In this document: in pieces, positions 6,884 through 12,917 of the stretch
Numbering within the stretch: position 1 is the stretch's first letter
Layout of the letters: each line of letters begins with the position of its first letter
Assembly (NCBI GenBank): GCA_964635265.1
Contig: CAZWNV010000042.1
Coordinates: 1 to 18,117, forward strand
DNA: 18,117 nucleotides
From: M55B175 sp964635265
GTDB taxonomy: Bacteria > Desulfobacterota > Desulfobacteria > Desulfobacterales > Desulfosalsimonadaceae
Direction: 5' to 3'
Notes under the pieces: generated by a model
The model's database searches: none
The model's input: the letters and a program-made list of their open reading frames with translations, nothing else
What the model was told of the DNA's origin: nothing
Made by a program: the position numbers and the translations under genes

Positions 6884-8156
6884 CGTCTGTGCCGGTTGTT
6901 GCAGTTTTTTGCCGGTTTTTGGGAAGCCCCTGTGACGGCATTGTCCTTACGATATCACCAGCCTGGCCGTGATGCAAACGGTCGCATGAAATGAGAACCT
7001 CCGTGCCCGCCTGGGCGGTTTCCAGGAAAACACCCGCGGGATCCCGCATATCGATGACCGTACGCAGGCCGGGGCCCTTTTCCCGGCTTAAAATGTCAAG
7101 GGTGTCGCCTGTCCTGATCTTGTTGCGGAGCTCCACGGAGATGTGCCGGCTGTCCGGGCAGCCTGTGATCAGGCCTGCCAGCCGGCGGCCTTCTGTTGTT
7201 CCGGAATTTTCCAGATCCGGAGCCACTCCGGCAGGGGCGTTTACGTAAAAGCCTGTGCTCAGGGGCCTGGGGCTGACCTGCGTCAGTTCTTGTATCCACC
7301 GGCTTTTTGCCCTGTAGTGCTGCGGGGATTGGCAGCAGGCGTCGATGGCGGACCTGTAGGCGTACACGACCGCTGCGAGATAGCCGAGCCCCTTCTGCCG
7401 GCCCTCGATCTTCAGGGCGGAGACGCCGGCGGCAAGCATTTGCGGCAGATGGGAGATCATGCACAGATCCTTCGAGTTGAAGATATAACTGCCGCTGCCG
7501 TCCTCCTCGACCGGCATGTATTTGCCCGGCCGCAGCTCTTCCACTACAGCATACCGCCAGCGGCAGGGGTGGGCGCATTCCCCGCTGTTGCTGTGCCTTT
7601 GGGCCATATAACTGCTCAGCAGGCAGCGTCCGGAATAGGCGATGCACATGGCGCCGTGCACAAAAGCCTCTACTTCTACAGGGCCCGCCTCACTTATGGC
7701 CCGGATCTCCGAGAGGGACAGCTCTCTTGCGGCGTTGATCCGGGTTACCCCCAGACTCCGCCAGAGGCGTACGCTGTAGTGATTCATGGTGTTGGCCTGC
7801 GTGCTCAGATGAACCGGAATTTCCGGGATCAGCTCCCTGGCAAGCAGGAGGACACCGGGATCCGCAATGATTACGGCATCCGGACCGATCTGCTTTAACT
7901 CACGAAGAAAACCAGCGGCCGCGTCCATTTCCCGGGGGCGGAGAAAGGCGTTGACCGCGACATAGACCCGAACGGCCTTTTCCCGGGCCAGGCGGACGGC
8001 CCGCCGCATCTCCTCTGTCGTGAAATTGCCGGCATGGCTGCGCAGGCTGTGGGCCTTGCCGCTGATATAAACGGCATCCGCCCCGTAGTGAATAGCGGTT
8101 TTGAGTTTCTCCAGGTTCCCCGCAGGCGCCAGGAGCTCGACGGTTTGGCTGTGCAT
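6870..8156 (-). CDS. U32 family 'peptidase' (TrhP/RlhA-like Fe-S hydroxylase)
   Basis: A 428-residue member of peptidase family U32. It opens with TVELLAPAGNLEKLKTAIHYGADAVY cut short here as the usual U32 start, and has the signature EAFVHGAMCIAYSGRCLLSS. Four cysteines (C171, C178, C194, C198) fit the [4Fe-4S] site seen in the family. Although called peptidases, studied members include E. coli TrhP (YegQ; tRNA uridine-34 hydroxylation) and RlhA (YdcP; 23S rRNA C2501 hydroxylation), so RNA hydroxylation is more likely than proteolysis. The frame is open up to 8315, but ATG 8156 gives the normal start, with AAGGA about 11 bases upstream. The 3' end overlaps the radical SAM gene. Confidence 0.88.
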   Translation of the reverse strand: MHSQTVELLAPAGNLEKLKTAIHYGADAVYISGKAHSLRSHAGNFTTEEMRRAVRLAREKAVRVYVAVNAFLRPREMDAAAGFLRELKQIGPDAVIIADPGVLLLARELIPEIPVHLSTQANTMNHYSVRLWRSLGVTRINAARELSLSEIRAISEAGPVEVEAFVHGAMCIAYSGRCLLSSYMAQRHSNSGECAHPCRWRYAVVEELRPGKYMPVEEDGSGSYIFNSKDLCMISHLPQMLAAGVSALKIEGRQKGLGYLAAVVYAYRSAIDACCQSPQHYRAKSRWIQELTQVSPRPLSTGFYVNAPAGVAPDLENSGTTEGRRLAGLITGCPDSRHISVELRNKIRTGDTLDILSREKGPGLRTVIDMRDPAGVFLETAQAGTEVLISCDRLHHGQAGDIVRTMPSQGLPKNRQKTATTGTDDGNS

Positions 8157-8380
8157 AGGGCCATATCCTTTTTCGGCCAGGGGCCTGTAATTGAAAAAGG
8201 GCTTATAGCACAGAATGTGCGGGCCGTGTCCAGCCAAATTTTTGGGCCGCAGCGGCCCATGGTCCGGATGCTTTGCTGCAGCGGATTGGCGCGGCCCGGC
8301 AGACACATGTTCCAAAGACCGTCCAAGGCATAATGGGGATTAATTCCGGGAAAGAAAGGAGGCCAGGGTAGCGCCCGTTT
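8157..8380. other. 224-bp gap with a 15-bp GC palindrome
   Basis: It separates the U32 start from the Mth938-domain stop. GGGCCGCAGCGGCCC (8244-8258) is palindromic around one base. On either strand no T-run follows, so it is not an intrinsic terminator. A minus-strand CTATAAG near 8202-8208 could be a -10 for the U32 gene, but its -35 is poor. The U32 frame continues open through 53 upstream codons without resembling the family. Confidence 0.4.
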
Positions 8381-8725
8381 CTAGCAGGTCAGGTGAAAAC
8401 CGGCGGCAACATTTTTGCCCTGGCTGTGGAGCTCGTTGAATAGGGAAGCAGCTTCTTTCGTGGGCTTTTCTATTAGTTTGATCTGTTTTTGGCGCAGCAG
8501 TTCCACCAGCGCGGGGGAGGCACTCATCCTGCCGGGCTCTCCCTTGCCGAGAATAAGAACCTCCGGCTCTTCCGCGAGCATGTCAGCCGCATCCTCCGGC
8601 TCTACGCGGTGCCCGGATTTCCGGAACCAGCCCGGCAGAATACGGCCGCCTGCGATCTTCAGGTCATCCGTGTAGCTTTCGCCGTCAATAACGATTTTTC
8701 CGAATGTGTACTGCTCGATTTCCAT
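8381..8725 (-). CDS. Mth938/AAMDC-domain protein (DUF498)
   Basis: A 114-residue single-domain protein. It begins EIEQYTFGKIVIDGESYTDD, has GHRVEPEDAADMLAEEPEVL followed by the glycine loop ILGKGEPGRM, and ends in AGFHLTC, all hallmarks of the Mth938/AAMDC family. Human relatives are AAMDC and the complex I assembly factor NDUFAF3; the bacterial biochemical role is not established. The ATG at 8725 has no strong ribosome site (AGGA lies about 19 bases upstream). It begins 31 bp after the winged-helix-like gene stops, so the two are probably one transcript. Confidence 0.9.
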   Translation of the reverse strand: MEIEQYTFGKIVIDGESYTDDLKIAGGRILPGWFRKSGHRVEPEDAADMLAEEPEVLILGKGEPGRMSASPALVELLRQKQIKLIEKPTKEAASLFNELHSQGKNVAAGFHLTC

Positions 8726-8756
8726 TGGCCGTTCTGTTGATTTTTCCTGCGCTTCT

Positions 8757-9311
8757 TCAGGAGCCGAGTCCCTTGAAGTTGACTGTGAGATTGACGTTGA
8801 TGTTTAATCCGCCCTGATCCGTAATATCCTTTACCAGCTCGCCCAGCAGGTCCGTTAGGCTTTCGCCGGTGATTTCCTTGGCGCCTGCGGCTGCACCGTT
8901 TGTCGGCCGTTTGGGCGCCCGCGGTTCGGGCTGCTTGGGCGCGCTTTTGGTGCGGGAAGACTTGACGTATTTTTTCAGACTTGGATATTTTCGCAGCGCT
9001 TCTTCGATGGTGAACCGGTTTTTGCCGGTCTTTCTCGTCAGATCGTAGGTCTGCTCCGGGGTCAGGTTGAAGGCTTCCTTTACCAGGCTGTATACGTAGC
9101 CGCGCTCGGTTTTCTGCTTTTTGATGAGGTAGCCCAGATCGCATTTCTTGCTGTTGCTCAGCTTGGCAAGAATGCTGGCTACATCCTGAATTTTGATGTC
9201 CTTTCCCGTGTTCTGCGCCACCATCGACGTAATATCGGGCGAGCGCAAGGCTTTGCCGCTTCTTAGCGTGTCGATAATCAGTTCACTGTTGGTTTTTTTA
9301 TCTTTGCTCAT
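8757..9311 (-). CDS. Winged-helix-like protein of unknown function
   Basis: A 184-residue basic protein. Residues 1-80 look like a winged helix: two helices (SELIIDTLRSG; SPDITSMVAQNTG), a likely recognition helix (IQDVASILAKLSNSKKCDLG) and a hairpin wing (YLIKKQKTERGYVYSLV). A second helical part (82-117) is followed by a Lys/Pro/Ala linker (118-147). An amphipathic helix (149-165) leads to the strand-like C-terminus GLNINVNLTVNFKGLGS, which could be an oligomer or partner contact. The ATG at 9311 has a GGAG ribosome site at good distance; the upstream ATG at 9353 has none. DNA binding is inferred from the fold pattern. It may control its own divergent promoter region. Confidence 0.75.
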   Translation of the reverse strand: MSKDKKTNSELIIDTLRSGKALRSPDITSMVAQNTGKDIKIQDVASILAKLSNSKKCDLGYLIKKQKTERGYVYSLVKEAFNLTPEQTYDLTRKTGKNRFTIEEALRKYPSLKKYVKSSRTKSAPKQPEPRAPKRPTNGAAAGAKEITGESLTDLLGELVKDITDQGGLNINVNLTVNFKGLGS

Positions 9312-9397
9312 TGAATTTTCTCCTTTTTTTTCTGTCCCTGCCGGTTTGCTCATGGCAAACTATATGGATTTTTAGTTTAATCTATAATTCTAATTTA

Positions 9398-9426
9398 ATA
9401 CTTAATACGCAAATGGAATTTGTCAA
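9398..9426 (-). promoter_or_regulatory. Predicted promoter for the winged-helix / Mth938 unit
   Basis: Minus-strand TTGACA (9421-9426, perfect -35), a 17-bp spacer, then AAGTAT (9398-9403, only 3/6). The expected leader is about 80 bases. The strong -35 with a poor -10 suggests an activator-dependent or weak promoter, or a misplaced -10. Confidence 0.4.
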
Positions 9427-9586
9427 GGATTTTATTCCCCTTTTACTATTATCTAAACCGGGTGCAGCTGAATTTTTTTGTTTTCGTTTTGTTTTTTATT
9501 TTGAGGGGATTACACTGCATCCCGGGAAATCCATGAATTAAGGGGATCCCCGGGGGTCGAAAAGCGAGCGCCTGCTCATTTATATC

Positions 9587-9616
9587 TTGACACCTGTTCG
9601 CCGCCCGCGCTATTGG
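9587..9616 (+). promoter_or_regulatory. Predicted promoter of the dehydratase operon
   Basis: TTGACA (9587-9592, perfect), an 18-bp spacer and TATTGG (9611-9616, 3/6). Transcription would start near 9623, about 40 bases before the ATG at 9665. The CCCCGGGG palindrome lies just upstream and could be an operator. Confidence 0.4.
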
Positions 9617-9664
9617 AACCAAAACCGTCCAATCTATCTAGAGACAAAGACAGGAAAGCAGGCA

Positions 9665-10789
9665 ATGGATGCTCTCGAACAACTGCGCGCTGTATCGATG
9701 GACCCCTGCGGTTACGGACAATACCTCCGCTCGTCCGGAGAAAGGCCGGTGCTGGGCTGTTTTTGTACTTACATGCCCGAAGAGATCATCGTGGCCGCGG
9801 GCGCCGTCCCTTTTCGGATTCCGGGCAGCAGCGGCGATGGAATTGTTTTGGCTGATGCGCACCTGCAATCCTATTGCTGCTCACTGGTCCGCGGCAGTCT
9901 GGAGGATGCGCTGGCTGGAAGGCTGCCTTTTCTTGACGGAGCGGTATTTCCCCATACCTGTGATTCGATTCAGCGGCTCTCCGATATCTGGCGCTTAAAC
10001 GCCGGCATGAAGACCCACTTTGACGTGGTCCTGCCGGTCAAGCTGACTACCGACAGCGCCCGCACCTATCTGATAGCCGTGCTGGAGCAGTTCCGGAGGG
10101 AACTGGCGGACGCCTTCGGCGTCACCATTTCCGACGAGAACCTCCATGGCGCCATCCGCACCTGCAACCGCATCCGCGAACTACTGGAAAACATTTACCG
10201 CTTTCGCAGCCGCTATCCGCATCAGCTCGCGGGCGCGGACATCTATCACGTGGTACGGGCCGTCATGGTGATGGAACGCAGCGAGGCGCTCGGCCTGCTG
10301 GAGTCACTCTGGGAGGAGCTCTCCGGGCGGCCCTCCGGGGAGCCTCCAAAAGATCGCAGGCGCATCCTTTTGACAGGCGGCATCTGCAGTCATCCGGATA
10401 TCTACCACCTGATTGAAGATGCGGGTGGCGACGTCGTCTGGGATGACATGTGTACCGGCACCCGGTATTTTCAAGGCCTGGTCGACGAAGCGGGCAGACC
10501 GCTGGAGGCAATCGCCGATCGTTATTTGGCCCGCATGGTCTGCCCGGCCAAGCATACGGGCACGGCCGCGAGAGGGACCCGCCTGGTCCGGCTTGTGCAG
10601 GAGAATCAGATAGAGGGCGTGATTTTTCTGTTCTTAAAGTTCTGCGACCCGCACGGGTTTGATTATCCGTACTTGCAGTCCTGCATGGACGAGATCGGTG
10701 TGGCCTCGCTTCTTTTGGAGGTCGAAGAGCAGCTCCCCGTAGAAGGGCAGCTGAGAACGCGGTTCGAAACCTTTGTCGACATGCTGTAA
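9665..10789 (+). CDS. 2-hydroxyacyl-CoA dehydratase / benzoyl-CoA reductase family subunit (BcrC-like)
   Basis: A 374-residue subunit of an ATP-dependent radical enzyme acting on a CoA thioester. The family pattern is clear: an N-terminal GCFCTYMPEEIIVAAGAVPF, then YCCSLVRG, FPHTCDSIQRLSDIW, and the second-lobe start RILLTGGICSHPDIYHLIED. Twelve cysteines are present; C72, C99 and C327 (KFCDPHGFDYP) are the best candidates for cluster ligands. Its size matches BcrC-type subunits rather than the longer BcrB type. The frame runs back to a TTG at 9587, but the ATG at 9665 has an AGGAAAG ribosome site and fits the family. It is first of a three-gene operon, 34 bp before the partner subunit. Substrate unknown. 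Confidence 0.85.
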   Translation: MDALEQLRAVSMDPCGYGQYLRSSGERPVLGCFCTYMPEEIIVAAGAVPFRIPGSSGDGIVLADAHLQSYCCSLVRGSLEDALAGRLPFLDGAVFPHTCDSIQRLSDIWRLNAGMKTHFDVVLPVKLTTDSARTYLIAVLEQFRRELADAFGVTISDENLHGAIRTCNRIRELLENIYRFRSRYPHQLAGADIYHVVRAVMVMERSEALGLLESLWEELSGRPSGEPPKDRRRILLTGGICSHPDIYHLIEDAGGDVVWDDMCTGTRYFQGLVDEAGRPLEAIADRYLARMVCPAKHTGTAARGTRLVRLVQENQIEGVIFLFLKFCDPHGFDYPYLQSCMDEIGVASLLLEVEEQLPVEGQLRTRFETFVDML

Positions 10790-10823
10790 GCAGGAAAAAC
10801 GCGCAAGGGAGAGGAAGCATACA

Positions 10824-12050
10824 ATGGCCGAAGCCAGCGGGCAGGCGGATCCCAGAAAAATCCGGTCGGTTCAGCGGATGAAGGAGATCATGACCGACTA
10901 TTATATGGAGGCCAAGGCAGCTGCCGGGACCGGGAAGAAAGTGGCCTGGATCACCAGCGGCGGGCCGGTCGAACCCCTTATCGCCATGGATGTGATCCCG
11001 GTCTATCCGGAAAATCACGGCGCCATGATAGGGGCATCCAAAATGGGGGCGCAGCTTTGCGAAAAAGCGGAGGAACTGGGATACCCGAGGGAGCTGTGCT
11101 CCTACGCCCGGTCGGATATCGGCTGTTCGGAAACCGGGGGCGGCCCGATAGGAGGACTGCCGCCGCCGGATTTCCTGGTTTGCTGCAACAATATCTGCGG
11201 CACGGTGATGAAATGGTATGAAACGGCATCCCGGCATTACGGAGTGCCCCTGTTTATTCTGGACACTCCCTTTATTCACAGGGAGTTCACGGAAGCCGCA
11301 AGACGGTATGTAACGACCCAGATTTATGAGTACATCGCTTTTCTCGAAGATCAGTGCGGCCGGAAAATGGATTTTGACCGGATGCAGGAGGTTGGGCGGC
11401 TCTCCGTGGAAGGCATCCGTCTGTGGCAGGAGGTCCTGGATGCCGGTGCGCACAAGCCGGCACCCATTACCGCGTTTGACGCTTTTTTTCATATGGCGCT
11501 GATTGTCACCCTCCGGGGCAAACAGGTCACCGTGGATTATTACCGGGAACTCCGGGATGAAATGCAGGAGCGCATAGAGCAGGGGATTGCCATGGTGCCC
11601 GATGAAAAATACCGGCTGCTCTGGGACAACCTGCCCATATGGTACCGGACCAAATGGCTCTCGGAGAAGTTCGCAGCCCACGACGCCTGCCTGGTCGGTG
11701 ATACATACACTTCCGCCTGGAGCGGAATGGCGCCCTACATGGACGAGAGGAACTTTCTGGATTCCATGAGCTGGGCCTATAACCAGGTCTATATCAATGT
11801 GTCCGTGGATCTGATGTTTGACACCATGCGCCGGCTTGTCCGAAAATATGATGTAGACGGCGTGGTCATGCATTCCAATCGCAGCTGCAAGCCCTACTCC
11901 CTGGGCCAGTATGACATGCAGAAAATGGTGGCCGGCGAGCTCGGCCTGCCCACGCTGATACTGGAGGCCGATATGGTGGACGAGCGCAGCTTCTCGGAGA
12001 GTCAGATCGAGACCCGGATCGAGGCCTTCATGGAAACCCTGGAATCCTGA
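10824..12050 (+). CDS. 2-hydroxyacyl-CoA dehydratase / benzoyl-CoA reductase family subunit (BcrB/HgdB-like)
   Basis: A 408-residue partner subunit. It has the BcrB/HgdB landmarks: PRELCSYARSDIG (C92), PPPDFLVCCNNICGTVMKW (C125), a middle helical domain, and the C-terminal HSNRSCKPYSLGQYDMQK (C355) followed by GLPTLILEADMVDERSFS and a TRIEAFMETL helix. C92, C125 and C355 probably hold one [4Fe-4S] cluster. The family uses an energised electron to make a ketyl radical for water elimination or ring reduction. The ATG at 10824 has a GAGAGGAAG ribosome site; an in-frame TTG at 10773 would overlap the previous gene and is less likely. Sequence alone cannot tell dehydratase from reductase. Confidence 0.87.
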   Translation: MAEASGQADPRKIRSVQRMKEIMTDYYMEAKAAAGTGKKVAWITSGGPVEPLIAMDVIPVYPENHGAMIGASKMGAQLCEKAEELGYPRELCSYARSDIGCSETGGGPIGGLPPPDFLVCCNNICGTVMKWYETASRHYGVPLFILDTPFIHREFTEAARRYVTTQIYEYIAFLEDQCGRKMDFDRMQEVGRLSVEGIRLWQEVLDAGAHKPAPITAFDAFFHMALIVTLRGKQVTVDYYRELRDEMQERIEQGIAMVPDEKYRLLWDNLPIWYRTKWLSEKFAAHDACLVGDTYTSAWSGMAPYMDERNFLDSMSWAYNQVYINVSVDLMFDTMRRLVRKYDVDGVVMHSNRSCKPYSLGQYDMQKMVAGELGLPTLILEADMVDERSFSESQIETRIEAFMETLES

Positions 12051-12094
12051 GGACCCGGAGAGGAACGGCAAAAGGGGGGAAAGCCTGAAATCCA

Positions 12095-12862
12095 ATGATT
12101 ACCGCAGGCATTGATATCGGCTCCATCACGGCCAAGGCGGTTCTTATAGAGGAATCCCGGATTCTGGGATTTCGTGTGATCTCTACCGGATATAATCCGA
12201 AACAGGCCGGCGAGAGCGTCCTGGACGAGCTGCTGCAGAGTTGCTCCGTGAGGCGGGGGGATATTGCCGTCGTTGTCGCCACGGGGTACGGCCGCAAAAC
12301 GGTGTCTTTTGCCGATAAAGCCATTACAGAGATCACTTGTCACGGTGCCGGGGCGCATTTTATTGACCCGGAGGTGCGTTTTATTATTGATATCGGCGGC
12401 CAGGACAGCAAGGTGATCCGGATCAATGAAGCGGGCAAGGTGCTTGATTTCGCCATGAACGACAAATGTGCGGCAGGCACGGGCCGATTCCTCGAGGTGA
12501 TGGCCCGCGCGCTGGAAGCGAATCTGGACGATTTCGGCGAGATCTGCCGGAAGGCGGAAAATCCTGCCAAAATCAGCAGCGTCTGCACGGTTTTTGCCGA
12601 GTCCGAGGTGATTTCCCTGATTTCCAAGGGGGCGGAAAGAGAAAACATTATTGCCGGCATTCACGAGTCTGTGGCCGCCCGCATCTCTTCGATGGCCAGG
12701 CGGGTGGGAGTCGCCGAGCCCGTGATGATGACCGGCGGAGTGGCCAGAAATTCCGGTGCGGTAAGAGCGATGGAAAAAAAGCTGGAAACAGCGGTCCGGG
12801 TTTCGGCGTATGCCCAGGTAAACGGCGCCATCGGGGCCGCGATTCTGGCAAAAAACCTGTAA
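12095..12862 (+). CDS. HgdC-type ATPase activator of 2-hydroxyacyl-CoA dehydratase (archerase)
   Basis: A 255-residue ASKHA-fold ATPase that, as a homodimer sharing one [4Fe-4S] cluster, injects an electron into the dehydratase at the cost of ATP. It begins ITAGIDIGSITAKAVLI (phosphate 1 loop), has DIGGQDSKVIRI (about 99-110) and the adenosine motif MMTGGVARNSGAV. The two cluster cysteines are C125 (NDKCAAGTGRFLE) and C164 (SSVCTVFAES), 39 residues apart as in Acidaminococcus HgdC. Only one activator is encoded, unlike benzoyl-CoA reductase, which has two different ATPase subunits (BcrA/BcrD). This leans toward a dehydratase-like, activator-plus-component-D arrangement. The ribosome site (GGGGGGA) is about 14 bases upstream, rather far. 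Confidence 0.93.
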   Translation: MITAGIDIGSITAKAVLIEESRILGFRVISTGYNPKQAGESVLDELLQSCSVRRGDIAVVVATGYGRKTVSFADKAITEITCHGAGAHFIDPEVRFIIDIGGQDSKVIRINEAGKVLDFAMNDKCAAGTGRFLEVMARALEANLDDFGEICRKAENPAKISSVCTVFAESEVISLISKGAERENIIAGIHESVAARISSMARRVGVAEPVMMTGGVARNSGAVRAMEKKLETAVRVSAYAQVNGAIGAAILAKNL

Positions 12863-12917
12863 AACGGCTGCTGCCCGCCTTATTCGCCTTCCTGTGCACA
12901 AGGCAACTCCCGCAAGT

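Larger units (their letters stand above)
9312..9664. promoter_or_regulatory. AT-rich divergent gap between winged-helix gene and dehydratase operon
   Basis: This 353-bp gap is much richer in A+T than its neighbours, especially 9360-9510. It contains a T-rich tract at 9472-9504 (A-tracts on the minus strand, likely to bend DNA), two GC palindromes (TCCCGGGA near 9520-9527; GGGGATCCCC at 9542-9551, overlapping CCCCGGGG at 9548-9555) and predicted promoters facing each way. No gene could be supported in it. Confidence 0.6.

Noticed and set aside
8244..8258. GGGCCGCAGCGGCCC as a transcription terminator
   Set aside because: No T-run follows it on either strand, and the loop would be only one base unless the stem opens.
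7895..8326. N-terminal extension of the U32 gene up to 8315
   Set aside because: The 53 extra residues do not resemble the family, and the ATG at 8156 has a ribosome site and gives the standard N-terminus.
9537..9560. Cloning-vector polylinker look-alike (GGATCCCCGGG near 9544)
   Set aside because: The match is about 11 bases and consists of palindromic restriction-site sequence; the flanks do not match a vector and the region reads as native divergent promoter DNA.
10263..12095. A 610-codon open frame on the minus strand
   Set aside because: It lies antisense to two clearly conserved dehydratase genes, its translation is low in recognisable motifs and rich in Pro, Arg, His and Gly, and it has no sensible ribosome site. 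Long antisense frames are common in GC-rich genes.
9665..12862. Calling the operon benzoyl-CoA reductase (bcrCB)
   Set aside because: Subunit order and sizes are similar, but there is only one activator gene, of the HgdC type, and no aromatic-degradation genes nearby, so a specific substrate would be guesswork.
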